Assembly: GCA_029891385.1 (NCBI GenBank)
Contig: CM057233.1
Coordinates: 36,067,540 to 36,131,539 of the forward strand
From: Erythroxylum novogranatense
Lineage: Eukaryota; Streptophyta; Magnoliopsida; Malpighiales; Erythroxylaceae
Reading direction: 5' to 3'
Length of the DNA stretch: 64,000 nt
The position numbers were made by a program, and so were the translations under genes. Each line of letters begins with the position of its first letter. Positions within the stretch are counted from its first letter, which is position 1. Shown one piece after another: positions 35,129-48,211 of the stretch. The notes below the pieces were generated by a model, which searched no databases, had not been told where the DNA came from, and saw only the letters and a program-made list of their open reading frames with translations.

Positions 35129-35790
35129 TTTTTGTTTCTTTTCCTTGAAAAAAAAAACTAATATTATCCTTTAATTTAGTATATGTTTGTTCTCATGAGT
35201 TTGCAATGCTATCCCGACATCTGGCTTGTTTCTATATTGTATATCGGCTCTTCTCTAACATATGGGATGATTTCCTCGTAAATTTTCTTTTTGGAGTTTT
35301 TCATGCCCTTTTCCTTTCAAATCTTGTATACACACGATCCAAAGCTTATTATATAAATAACGAAATTACCTTTAGTAATGGCATAGGTCCTAAATAGTTT
35401 TCCATATTTAAGCTGAGAAGCTAAAATAGAAAAAAAAAAAAAACATGCACTTGAGTTTCTTATGCTTCTTTGCATAAATGGCATATTCCCAACAAATTAA
35501 AATAACTCAATATGGCTATTGTTGTCATTCTTTGCTTGATAACAAGCCACAATAAGAGGAATACTCAACGTATTAAAATTTTATTCCCGACACTCTTATG
35601 CCAGTTCTTAATTTCTTCTCTTGATCTTAACAATTCTCTGTAAGATTTATTTGTGTACTGACTAGATTGGCAATCTTCGACATATCGAAGGAGATTTGAG
35701 AACACACTCTACAAAAATGATACGTTAAAACGGTTAAATCAATTCATTTGACATTTTAATCTATCACACATATCATAAAATATTCCGATA
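35129..35790. other. Unassigned intergenic sequence
   Basis: AT-rich, with A-runs and short frames only. I recognise nothing in it. Confidence 0.5.
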
Positions 35791-35799
35791 ATCATTTTA

Positions 35800-37400
35800 T
35801 TCCATCTTTATTTACAAACATATAAAGTCTCAAATGACATTACACTTCTAAAATTCACTTCTACATTGTACAATAGTTGAGAGATACAATTCTTGATACA
35901 AAAATAACTGATGACAATTGCAGGTAAAACTGATCTCGACACTGACCCAAGTCCAAATGCCAAAGTAACTTTAACTAGACTAGCTAAGTCTCCTCTAAAC
36001 CTGAAATTCAATGTTGTAATTTTTGATGAGTTTTGCGAACTCAATAAGTGAACCATCATTGTTGTTTTCACTCAGGTCAGAAACACAGAAGCAAATCATA
36101 TCCCAATCCAACAAGTATTTCATATCACAACACATCCTCATTTATCATTCAACTGCATTTCAAATAACTGAGTAATCATCTCAAATCAATCATATGATAC
36201 ATGTCAATTTATATATGCAAATGCACATGTGACTAACTTTTATTTTTACTTTGTTGTGACCGAGCGCTTATTTACTGTCCATTATCCCTTGTGGATACCG
36301 AGCTCATTTCACAACTGTCCCGTACTCATTGTGGATACCGAGCTCATTAATCGTTGAGCCTGTAACTCTTTGTGCACGTTTCTAAGCTTTAAGCTTTTTT
36401 TCACGCTGGCCACTCCGATCACAACTCTTTTATCTGATCATGCGTTTAAATGCAATGCATCATACCATATGCCATATTTCATTACCTTTCATTCTTTTGT
36501 GCTCCTGTCATATGTTTTAAATTCATCAGATCTAAGTCCAGCAATTCACATTCAATTATTTCCATATTTTATATTCATTCTAACATTTCACATTCAATTA
36601 CTCTCACATTTTATATTCAACATACAAATCATACAGAAGCACGTATAATTGAGTTACACGTCTAGGTTAACTCACAGTACGCCCCAGATACGCTATTCCC
36701 TTGACAATCCGGCAATGTCTAGATGTTAGCGATCACTTGGTGCATTTATCTTCTTGCAATACACACACAATTCATAATTCTTTAGGTTGTCAATCATATG
36801 ATTATTCAATCATTCACATATACATATATCATGTTTCAATGCATGCTCAATTGACTTTCCTGAGTATGTATCCTTATTCACAAGTCTTGATCATTCATAC
36901 ATCTTAGCTTTTACATAACTTGTTTGCAATTAGGTTTATACCTTAATTAAACTTGATTATTCTCAATTCATCAATCTTACATTCACCAATCCTTTTCTAG
37001 CATTATACATTCACACAATTTCCTAATTCTCATTCATTTATACCTAATTCACATTGTTTATATCGTTTGAATCATATTTGCATTCATAAGAACACTTTCA
37101 TTTGTTTAATAACTTATAAATTCTAGATTTATTTACATTGATATCAAACAAGCAATTCCATCAATCAACAATATAAACTTATCAAACCTTTAACCAATTA
37201 ATCCAACATTAAACTAGGTTCATTTCAAGTTCCAATCAAGTCCAAATGCACAAAAGTAAAGCAACTTATCTTTATGTGGTTCAAATATCACACAAAACAT
37301 AACTTTTCTCACTTCCATGCATTTCCCACGATGGTAGGAAGGAGCTAATGTAGCTCCCATGATCGTGGGATGAGTGAACTGAAGGTTCGTCATCCTTTTC
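35800..37400 (-). repeat. Diverged long LTR remnant (gypsy, minus orientation)
   Basis: Shares landmarks in the same order with the LTRs at 42746 and 57278: the palindrome GAGTTTTGCGAACTC (36028-36042) followed by AACCATCAT; then GTTGTGACCG...CGATCACAAC (36253-36425) enclosing GAGCTC-type repeats; then a TAGGTTAACTCAC block (about 36663). Ends are not preserved, so limits are approximate. A nested hairpin lies at 37324-37370. Confidence 0.6.
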
Positions 37401-37799
37401 CTTCAATTTTTTCCAGCTTTTAACATCTTCATACCAAATTCAACACATCTTCATCATAGTCTATTACTTATACCTCAATTATACATTTCAATTCCTCGTC
37501 AATTTCATCTCTAATTTCAATTCAAAAACATTCAATTAGCAGCTCACAATTTATAGTCTTTCAAGCATCAAAATCAAAACAGAAATTATCATTCATTTGA
37601 TCATACATGTAGTTCTAGTTCTTTCCCATTTCAAGATCACTATATTGTCTCATGTTTTCTTCAGTTTCCTATGTAGCTTCTTCTCTCGACTGTTTACACC
37701 AATTATTCAATTCCTTAGATTTTTCAACTGTTTAATCCGACATTTGACCATTTTTACTAATTTCTCCACATAATTCAAATTATTTGCAAATCTTAATTT

Positions 37800-39000
37800 C
37801 CTGAGCTGATGACATATGCATCGAATCTGACTTGTACCTTCTGAACATACTAACATGACATATACATTATATATCTAAGTTCTTTTAGCAATAGCAATAG
37901 TGTCATCTCAAATTCAAGAATCCAATAACATAATTTGGATACTTTACAATAGACAATTACATGCACTTTCTATAGTATATTTAGCTTCTCATTCCTAAGT
38001 ATCATAATTATTCGACTCCAATATTCACTTCTGCTTCGTTCAATATTTATCCATTCCTAAAAATGGAACATTTGGTCTATATAATACAATTCAGTGATAG
38101 TTCTCATAAAAAGACAATTTCTTTCCTCAATGATTTGTACTATTTACGAAATCCTTATCAGTCAACTATGTTCGTCTTTGCTTTTCCATCATTCCTAATA
38201 TCTCAATAAGATTAATTACTATCATATCTCACATAATCAGAATATCCTATATACTATGCCTTGGTATGTACCATCAAAATCATTGCATCTTATCTAGAGA
38301 TTTATTTTCAAAAAATCACTAATTAATATCTTAAGCTAATGATACCTTGACCTCAATTGATTATGGATAACATTTAAGTATTCTATGACTGTACAAAAGT
38401 TACTTATCCTTAATAGTACCATTTAATGTATCCACATAAATTCATGCTTCCACTGTGCTACTCTGATTCATCTCAGAATTTTACCTATAGGGACTAGGAC
38501 TTAAGAGCATTTAATATGTTATAGATCCCTCCCTGTACCATATTCAAGCATGTACTACATATGTGCCTAGTAACACCATTCGCCAAAATAACCACACTTT
38601 CAAATGTGAACTCACAATAGCTGATCAACTTAACCTTGAGGACTTCCACATATATCTCTACCATTTATTTCATCTTATTTAAGTATGTTCTCAATCAATT
38701 CAGAAATATAAGATACATAACTATCATGAAATTCTGATATCAAATTCATTGTTATAACCTTATACTGAATCACAAACTCTTAATATGATACCTAAACAAC
38801 CATTCCAGTTCCAAGTTTAATTTCTCAAGGTAATAGAAATTTTTGCTCTTTCAGCTTTACTTGTACACTTTATATCTTACCATTTCTACTTGTATCTCTA
38901 TTTTTCCTTAGTTAATCTGCTTCAATGTATTCACATTCACATTATTTCAAAGGTATGCTACCACATCACAATACTGACATATATTAATATGAAAAAGCAA
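37800..39000 (-). pseudogene. Very decayed gypsy pol (integrase) remnant
   Basis: No open frame survives, but the segment aligns by eye with 62880-63130. Read on the minus strand, the block CTGATAAGGATTTCGTAAAT (about 38150) matches an integrase SDRDPRF-like stretch. A TGTAAAGTATCCAA...GAATTTGAGATGA block (about 37900-37960) resembles the KxYAxxxRRxLEFxxGD region that follows integrase. The rest is AT-rich and unaligned. Confidence 0.4.
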
Positions 39001-40094
39001 TTTTACCCTACACTTAATTCACACACTCAATGTATTATGTAATTGCAAAAAGGTGCACAATAAAAATCAAATTAAACTAAAATTAACAAAATTAACAAAA
39101 TAATTAGGAAATTCAACTAATGAAAAATTAATAACACAATCAAAATGTAATTAATAAACAAAATTATTCTAATTATGCAATTACTAAATGCACTTCCTAT
39201 AATTTTGTTAAAAAATCCTATACTTTAAAATTAAATTAAACAATTAACTTTATACTACATACATAATTAAAACCTAAATCATGCTAATACAAAATTGGTA
39301 TGAAATTAAACTAATAAACATTAACTAATTACAAGAAAACAACAAATTATGCTTAATCTAACAAAACCCATCATAATTTATAACCTAGTGACCAAAATTA
39401 ATATTCCTAATTCAAATTACATCCAATCCACGACACAATTCATGAAATTAATCTAATAATCCATAAGGAAAAGAATAAAATTCAACTTGAAATTGAAAGA
39501 CAAGAAGAAAGTTAGGTACATATACCTTATATTGAAGTAATTGAAAAAATACAAAAATACGCTAAATGTCATAGTGTAATCTATGTAAAATGCAAGAAAA
39601 TTTCACTTGGGTGTGGCAAAATCACTTTAAAAGGTTGGGCTATGTTATAGGAGTGCGGGCGCAACAGAGCGGTGGTAAAAGAGAGGACAAAATGAGAGAA
39701 AAAGAGAAGGTTATGGTTTTTAATAGGGTTCATGGACTTACATAATTAGTTACACGATTGTGTAATTGACAGTGTAAGTCACTATCAATGTGTGACTACA
39801 TACACGGATGTGTAAGTTGAAATGTTCCACATGATTGAGCTACATATGTCTGTACCATGCCCATGTAACTCTTTGTGACAGTATGTGCAAATTTAAAATT
39901 TTCAAGAATGTACGCAGCTGTGTCTAGTCACCAAACCGTGTAAAACTTGCCAAAATGACATTTTTATAGATACATGCATGTACAAGGCCATTTATACCTA
40001 AACATTTATAAAAAAAATTTAACTTAAAGTCAAGAGATTCAAATAACATATACCAAAAACATGAAACCAAGAAAAATTAAATAAGTTTGCATAC
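39001..40094. other. AT-rich region with two short hairpins
   Basis: No coding signal. From 39740 to 39820 there are two small palindromes, TTACACGATTGTGTAA (39750-39765) and TACACGGATGTGTA (39801-39814), in otherwise plain sequence. It may be further LTR-derived DNA. Confidence 0.4.
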
Positions 40095-40780
40095 TTTCAT
40101 TGTACCCTTCTTCATTGGCTTCCAAGGGTATGTGACCTTTAGCTCATCTTTCAAAAGTTTGTTCTCCTCTTCATATCTCAGATTTTTCATAGCATTAGGG
40201 AGCTCCATCTCTATCCAAACCTCCACACCAAACCTTGACAAATCCTATTCTTTTTAATAAGGGAGTGTTTCATTAAAGCTTAGAAGTTTCCTTATTGCAT
40301 TAGTAATATGGCTTAATCTCACAAAGGATTAATATTCCAGGGTTACCTTGTGGAAATTTTCCCATCTTGGAATACTGTTTAGCGTGAATCTTTCTAATAT
40401 AACTACTGACTTCCACATTTTAACTATTATAGGCCTTCCATATATATGTCAAGTTCCAAGGTTTATGACCTTTTGACCCATTTCCTCATAAGTTTGGTTG
40501 GCCCAGGTTTGCACCACTGGAAAGGATGGTATTTTATCTATAAAAAAAACTACTATAATAGCCTACCACTTCTTAGCACCTATCTAGAGAAATTTTGAAG
40601 GTGCAGAGATGGGCTTCCCATCTCTTGCAGGTTTTATATATTGGAGCTTCCTAAATGCTTCAAGATCTCCAACTACTTTACATTAAGCTTGCTTCATTAG
40701 TGGTTCACCTACACCAGAAGGTTTCAAAGCTGATTCCTTTAAACTAGGAAGAGGAGGGAAGTGGAATTTGTCACTTTTGA
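40095..40780 (-). pseudogene. DUF4283-type remnant of a retroelement ORF1
   Basis: Read on the minus strand, broken frames give blocks in the order of plant DUF4283 proteins: FHFPPLPSLKES, then IDKIPSFPVVQTWANQTYEE, GRPIIVKMW, ERFTLNSIPRW, and finally FGVEVWIEMELPNAM and VTYPWKPMKK, the usual lead-in to the zinc-knuckle region. Several stops and frame changes occur. The domain is typical of ORF1 in plant L1 elements and their relatives. No RT partner lies beside it. Confidence 0.55.
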
Positions 40781-41279
40781 GCTGAGAAGATTTGGTTCAA
40801 AATAAGTAAATTGTTTGGTGGTGGAAGGAGTAGGCATTAATGTTGCCTTTAACAGTAACTTAGGGCCAAAAATGGAAGGTAAGAGACGATGTTAATGAGC
40901 AGGCTGCCTATATGGGAAAGAAATTAGTTGGAAATTGATTCAAGAATGAACTGATTAGTTTATTTAAGAAAAGAGGAGTTAAAGTTTGGATAGATGTTAG
41001 AGCCTCACACTTTAACCTATTTTTTTCTCGCTAATATTGATTCTTATATGGTATATAAGAGGAGGAACGACTTGTTTATATATGAACTTTTTAGCTTTTA
41101 AAAAATTAATTAATTGTTTATATTGAAATATGCTTATAAAAATTTATATTATCTAATTATAAAGCAAATAAAATAATAATAAAAAGAGTTAGAAAAAAGA
41201 GACATAAATTTTCTTTATATTTATTCAACCAAACAACTCTTAAACTACGTCCACTTCCTAATTGTTAAGTATCTATACT

Positions 41280-42745
41280 AAGAGCGAATGGGATGGACGA
41301 CCACGCAATCCATCCCTATCATCCATTTAATCCAGCAGCTTATATTTTCTGCTTCTTTCTGTTTATTGAATGTTGTCTCTTCGCGCGATATAAATGCAAT
41401 CTTCTGACCCAATCTTCAATCTTCTGACGCAATCTTCTGATGCAATATTTTGTGAGGCGACCGCGCACGCAGCCGCACAATGCATGCCCTTGTGACTGCT
41501 TATATGTGTTCATATTTGTTTATTCGTGTTGTGTCCTTTCTCTCTCTTTGTTTTCCCTCTGCACCCTTGCCTTCCTCTGCTTTCTCCAGCTGTGGTTGTG
41601 CAAATAGTATCAGCGGAAACCTCTGTTGGTGTGGTTGTCGCGTGTTGTTGTTCTTTGTCGAAAGAGTATCGATTGTTTCCTCTCTTGGTGAACAACATCG
41701 GATGTCGATTGGTGAACACGGATACTCTTTCGAGAACAACATTCATTGACAACCACTATCATCGCGAAGATAAGAGAAGATGAGAAAGCGTAAAGAAGAT
41801 TTACAAGTAATTTCGATTGCTCATAGGTTTAACCGTGTTACTTGTAAATCTTCTTTAGGCTTTTCTCATCTTCTCTTATTTGTGTCACAGTAGTCGTGGT
41901 TGTCGTAGCTATTGCTCCTGTCGACTGTTGTTGCTGTCAAAAGAGTATCGGTGTTCACCAACTCGACGTTCGATCTTGTAACCGCTTCGTCTCAGTTTTC
42001 AGTTGCTCTTAGTTTTTGCTTCATGTTGCTTTTTTTCCTCTGTTACTTGTAAATCTTCTTTAAGGTTTCAATGCTTTTTTTGGTGTGTACAGATGTTTTT
42101 GGAGTGTGTCTCCTGGTTTGCTCAGATTTCTTTTTTTCTCATCTTCTCTTATCTTTGTGAAAGTGGTGGTGGTTGTCGTAGCTGTTGTTCCTATCGACTG
42201 TTGTTGCTATGGAAAGAGTATCAGTGTTCACCAACTCGGCGTCGAATGTTGTATCTTGAACCTAGTGGACCTAGCATAAGGTTGTTCACCAACTCGGCGT
42301 CGGATGTTGTTACCGCTTCGTCCTAGTTTCCAGTTGCTCTTCGTTTTCGCTTCATGTTACTTTTATTCCTCTGTTACTTGTAAATCTTCTTTAAACTTTT
42401 TTGGGTGTGTACAGGTGTTTTAGGAGTTTCGCTATTGTTGCTGTCGACTGTCATTGGTGTCGAAAGAATATCAGTGCTCACCAACTCTTGGCCTACAACG
42501 GACTTGGATATGAGGACATTTATCATATTGGCATCTTTAAAAATGATGCCTCACATAAAGAAGACGTAGTGGAGACTTGGATATGAGGACATTTATCATG
42601 TCTATCAGTGTTCACCAACTCCACGTTGGATGTGTTGCCACCCAAGGCCAACTCGACTTCTAATGATGTATTCCTAGCCTTGACCAACTCTACGTCGGAC
42701 GTCGGATGTGTGAACCAGTTTTTGGGTAACACTCTGAAGTCTCTT
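41280..42745. repeat. Repeat-rich unassigned tract with degenerate tandem units
   Basis: About three imperfect units of roughly 270 bp (near 41905-42110, 42178-42430 and a partial one to 42520) share TCGACTGTTGTTGCTG, GTGTTCACCAACTCG, GTTACTTGTAAATCTTCTTT and GTGTACAG blocks. Part of the unit also occurs near 41640-41720. Frames through it are short and differ between units, so I do not call a gene. Confidence 0.7.
41771..41878. repeat. Near-perfect 40-bp inverted repeat with 27-nt spacer
   Basis: Arms 41771-41810 and 41838-41878 are complementary except around one GCG/GCC position with a 1-nt indel. The inner arm end (ACTTGTAAATCTTCTTTA) recurs alone in the neighbouring tandem units. Confidence 0.93.
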
Positions 42746-45540
42746 TGTAGCACCCCACTCCCGCAAGACCCGAACCCGATATCGTGGGTGATATCCGAGC
42801 CCGTGTCTCACGAGGGTGGTATGCTAGAGTAGTCAATGCTATTCAAAAAATTCAGTAATACATTTTCACTTTTTTGAAAACAATAGAGTACGCAGACATC
42901 AATTAATAATTTGAGCCCATATTTAATTTAAAAATGGTTTCAAATCGAAACACACATTCAGTCGTATGAAAACAGTCAACAGTCTTTAATCAATTACATG
43001 CACAAAAATTCGTAATCCAATTGGGCCCAAAACTATACCTGAACACTTTCAGAAATCACATTACAATTATAACAATATCCACTTGGGGCCCTAAAACAAG
43101 ACATAACTATTTTACGGAATTTGTAGAGTTACCAATTTACAATAATACCGAATGAATCTAATGCATATGTGAAACTAATCCCGACATCAACTCTAACTCT
43201 TTTGCAGTAATCATACTCCCGTTTATCTAACGGGGTACTCGCCAATTCCTGAGAAATAATTGCAATATTGGGTGAGTTTGCGAACTCAGTGAGAAACCAT
43301 CATCAATAGTTCACCTAACTCTTGCATATCACAAGCGATTCACAGGTTTAGTCAATTACACATTTAACATCCTCATATAACCATTATCAGACAAATATAA
43401 GGCATGAAATCCTTTTTCCTATGTTCACAATTTAATCCATACACACAAAAGTTGCACACGTAATCATTTCCCATTATTTTCCATTTTTATTCTGAGTTGT
43501 GACTGAGCGCTTTAACAGTGAACAGTATTTAGTAAACGCGTCTTAGGGGGAGGAGAGCCCTCAGGGTATGCACTTCCACCCTTCGATATTGCCCGATTTG
43601 GCGTGGTGGCCACCCTCACGGTTTTGCTTCGCCCCTACTCGAGGGATGCAAACGCGTCTGCCCCTTTTTCGGGCACAGTAAACAGTAATCGCGTCTTAGG
43701 AAGTAGGAGAGCCCTCTGGGTATGCACTACTTTCCACGCGTCAGTAGGGATAGGAGAGCCCTCTGGGTATGCACTAATCCCTTTTGAGCTCGGGGCTCTC
43801 TTTCAGTATCAGTGATCGAGCTTGTAGCTCTCGTTAGCAGCTCCAGTCACAACCGTTATTAATCAATCAATTATGGAATTCATTTATCCCATGCAATCAG
43901 AATCATTTTATCAAAAACAGACATATAATTCCGATCATGCCTAGCATGCGTTCACAATGGCACAATAACATATTTCAGTCGATTCTACTTATCGAATTCA
44001 AACAGATTATTCATAATTCTGCACACCAATTCACAGTTGCAAGTGATCACATTCACCAACAGTTCACATATTCACAGAACATTTGACAATCAAGGATTGA
44101 AGAATCAACTAGGTTACTCACCTGTACTTCCGAGCTACAGCCTGGAAGTCCCAGCAACATCCGTAGAATATCGATCTATCGGAGCCTCTATAACAGTCAA
44201 ATAATTTCCATTACAAAATGCACAACCAAAATAATTTAATGATGCACATGCCTTGAATAAAAGATGTACTATGCCTATTCATGACTTTCCCGGTACTACT
44301 TCTCAATTTCCACTTTCTTTTATCAAATTCTAACTTTCCACTCAATTGATCAATGAAGACTCATTTCAATTCAATAACATATTACGAAACTCCCAAATTT
44401 CAATTCTAATATCCAGTCAATTTATCACGTCATATCCACTAGGATATTACCTCCAAATCAATATCACTATTCTCTAGATAAAATTCACCTTTTATGCTCA
44501 GTTCTAGATTCCAATAGCCTTTCCTTTACATTTAGGGACCTCACACTTTTATCCCAATGACCAAGAACAATCCTTAGGTTGAAATACAATCACATTCTTA
44601 AATTTCTTTTACTAATTGCGATTCTACTAACTTAAATTCAACTTTCATCCTTCGTATCAATTGTAGACCTCTTTCTCTATATCATAACGAATCAAACATC
44701 ACCTCAATTGGAGGTCTACACCATTAGCTATGCCTCAAAAACCAAATTAAATCAGTTCAGAAATCTGGTCCTCGTCGCGACGTATGGGCCTTCATGCCAT
44801 GGCGTCTATCTGATGGCTTCGTCGCGACGTCGAGAGGAGCTTCGCCGTGACGTGCAATCATTCACTCGTCGCGACGTCCCACTCGTCGCGGCGTACGCTC
44901 GTCGCGACGTTCAATAATTCCTTCGTCGCGACGTGCGACCCAGGTTCATCTTCTCCGATTCTCTTCTCTCTCTAAAACCAGTCATAACTTAACTAAAACT
45001 ACCCCAATCTTTCACAAATAACTCCATGAATGCTTTTAACAACCATAAAAACACATTAAAACCATTTTACTTACCAATCGAGCCACAAATCCTCAAATCT
45101 CTGAAATTTCTCTAACTCCGTCCACTTTCTCAATCACCCACGGTTAACTCCCATAATCACACAAAACATCATTTTCCTTAGGCATCAAGCAAGGCTTTAC
45201 ACAAGGAGGAACAAGCAAGCAAAAATCTTAAAGGAAGAATCGAAAATCGCCAAGGAAGAAGAAACGATCGTGCCCTAGGAGAAAGAATTCATTTTTCTTC
45301 AAATCTCAAAACTTAAGGCATTTATAAGCATAACAAATAAGCCTCTTGTCTTTCTCCTCTCAAAACATTTAGATCTCTTTCTCTTTTCAATTTCATTTCC
45401 AGTCCAATTCGTCTCCAATTTTCAATAGCTCGACATATTCATCTCTAAAGTCATATATATAAATTTTCCATTGCCACTAACCAATTATTCTAGTACTATG
45501 CAGTCAATCAGTTCCTCACTCGAAAATTTCCGGTCTGGAC
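42746..45540 (-). repeat. Long gypsy LTR (minus), outer part, split by a nested element
   Basis: Starts TGTAGCACCCCACTCCCGC, the LTR end in plus-strand view, and matches the LTR at 57278 over its first hundreds of bases. Carries GAGTTTGCGAACTC (43274-43287), GTTGTGACTG...CAGTCACAAC (43496-43853), GAGAGCCCTCTGGGTATGCA repeats and a CpG-rich palindrome cluster (44773-44933). It continues at 56852-57100 after the nested chromovirus. Confidence 0.8.
44773..44933. repeat. Cluster of CGTCGCGACG palindromes
   Basis: Five exact copies (44773, 44820, 44867, 44900, 44924) and two near copies (44844, 44883) within 161 bp, in AT-rich surroundings. Confidence 0.95.
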
Positions 45541-46867
45541 TGTAACATCCCATTGCTAGTGAAAAGGGGTAGGATGGTAAATGTGAGTGACTAATGAGAG
45601 TTAGGAATGTATTCTACATGTTCATGCATAACTTGCTACACACTTAGACTTGATTGTTGCACATGAAAATACTTGTACATGCATTCATGAATAATTAGGG
45701 TATAATTGGAATGATTTGAGAATCTTGAATGTTATTATTATTGAAAATTTTATGGGTTAGTGAGATCTTGATGTTTTGAATTTTAGTGGAATTATTGTAT
45801 TTGTATATGTTGGTGAAGTTATGAAGTATTAAGAGAGATATATATTTATAGTAGGGAACAAGAAATAAATTAAATAAAGATTTGGAGATAGTTGGGTTGT
45901 AAAGATGATTGTTGTATTGGAAAGAGGGGAACTAAATGGAGTTAGTTTCCAAAGAAACTAAGTTAGGGTTTAATCATTTAGAAAGTGACATGTGTCACTT
46001 AGACCTTGTACTCTAGCTAGAAGTAGGTCACTATTCCTTGAGAGTTGGCAGGTTAAGTCTTGTCCAAGTCCCTTCTTTATTCTCATCTTTCCAAAACTTC
46101 TCTCTTCGAAACACAGAATTTTCCAGCAAAATATCTTCTAAGGGACTCTTGTGTTCTTCCTTTCTTTCACCAACCTTACTTTGCCATGTGTGTCATCTAT
46201 TCTAAGGAAAAACCAGAAGCTGATCATTTCACTCAGTGAAGTACGAAAACGTGTGAAATTTAGGGCTTGAAGATTTTGGAGATTTCAGCAGGTAAGTGTT
46301 AGAGAAATCCCTCACTGTTGGGGGTTTGTGAAATAAAGTTGATAGATTACTGTCATCTGCATAAAAAATGTACTTCATGTGTTTGTTCTTAAATACTGGT
46401 TAGTTGGGGAGAAATAAATTCAGTTATAGTGTTAAATTAGTTTTTGAGAAAACTTTTGGTGTTTGGTGACGTAAAGTGTTGAAAGTTAGAAAGTCTGGAA
46501 AATTTCTCACTGAGCATGTTTCAGTATTTTGGCCATAACATTTTCTGTGGTTGTCTAAATAAGATGATTCTTAATTCGGAGTAAACTAGGAATATATGGC
46601 TACAATTCGTATGAAGACATTGAATTTCAGTTCTGTCTCTAAAAGTCTCAAAAGTTGTCACGAAGTTGAGAACTGGGTGCAGGATGTTGAGAGTTGAGCG
46701 AAAATTCATGTTCCAACTTCGGGAGGAAATTTGGACCTGATTTAGATAGATTCTGGCAAAATTCCCTTCTGAAAAGTTGTAGATATTTCTTTTAGATTTC
46801 CAACGATATAAAGTTGGTAAATTTTGGATATCGGAGTCAAAAGTTATGATCTTTTTAAGTGGATGCG

Positions 46868-47043
46868 TTCCAGACGCAAAAACTGAGACGCAGACGCAAA
46901 GACTGAGACGCAGACGCAAAGACTGAGACGAAGACGCAAAAAATGAGACACAGACACAAAAACTGAGACGCAAACGCAGAAACTGAGACGGAAACGCAGA
47001 GACTGAGACGCAGACGCAAAGACTGAGACGCAGACGCAGAAAA
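46868..47043. repeat. GACGCA minisatellite in the 5' LTR
   Basis: About nine imperfect 20-bp units of the form ACTGAGACGCAGACGCAAAG. The same array is at 54846-55021 in the 3' LTR with a few unit variants. On the minus strand it reads as a repetitive open frame (SQSLRLRLS), which I regard as chance. Confidence 0.95.
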
Positions 47044-48211
47044 ACAAAAACAACAGATTGTACTTTTTGGTCATAACTTTTTCTCTAGACCTCCAAATGA
47101 CCTGATTTTTAAAGCATTGGATTCCTAATACACTTATTTATCTCTCCACAAAAAGTTATGGTTTTTGGTATTATATTGGAAATGATTGATTGAATCAAAG
47201 TAAGGGTACCGGTGGAAGGAGTATGAATTGGATATTTTACTGAATGTATTTCAGTATTTTGATGATATCTTGGTCTATAGGATTCCAATTGAGGTAATTC
47301 TTGATTTGTAGTGAACTAGAGTAATAGGGCTACAAATTATATGAAGGAGCTGAATCTTGATACAGTCTCTAAGGTGTTCAATTTCTGGATGGAAGTCGGA
47401 TATAATACACTGTTTTGGAGAAAGATCTGAAATGGTTCATTGGATTATGAGATCGGATTCAAATGGTTTATGGAAGGTTAAATCCCATAGAATGAGGCTA
47501 ATTAAGTGAGTTTTGATAGTTGAACGTCTTGTGAAGAAATTGATGGATTGATACCCGGGATAGTCATGAATATGCATTGTACATATTTCATCTCATTCAT
47601 GTGCATTATTAAACACTTATGATTGTTCAAATTGTGATATATGTATATGTTATTTGTTATAGAGGAGCCATTGGGCGTCAACCTCCAGACGTTCTTTGGA
47701 TCTTCGGGCATTAACCGAGAGAAACTAGTGAGTAACCTAGACGGTTTTGCTCAATTAATTGTTTGCTTTAGAATGTGTTTGAATGAATTATTTAAGTGCT
47801 CCAACATGCGAAAATTGTGAGTGTGCATATGAATGCAAAAGTGTGCTAAGCATTTCTCTTGAATGCGGGACTAAGTTCGATGATAAATGTGATCAAAAGC
47901 GTGAATGTGCATCCATGTAATTGGTCGAGATTATGATATGTGAAACATTCATTACATGTATTCATGAAAGATAAAGGAAGTTATGACTAGAGTTGCGGGA
48001 TAAGGGCTAAAAGCTAAAAATGTGAATAGAGCCTTGGGCTCAAGTCATTGTCCCGATATCTCGAAGAGATATGGGACGTTATTCGACTAAGCTCGACATC
48101 CAGAAAGGGGTGAGCTGGAAAAAGGCACTCGATCATAACGACAATAATAAACGAAAGTGAGTCTCATGTGCATTGCCAATAGTAATTGATGTGTGTTTTT
48201 ACTTGAACAAT

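Noticed and set aside
36370..36907. Plus-strand frames of 68-92 residues in the AT-rich region
   Set aside because: Low-complexity translations of decayed LTR sequence; no conserved motif.
46521..47074. Minus-strand open frames of 150 and 76 residues with repeated SQSLRLRLS / CVCVSVFA motifs
   Set aside because: They are produced by translating the GACGCA minisatellite and flanking LTR sequence; the shorter counterpart in the 3' LTR is broken, and no domain is recognisable.
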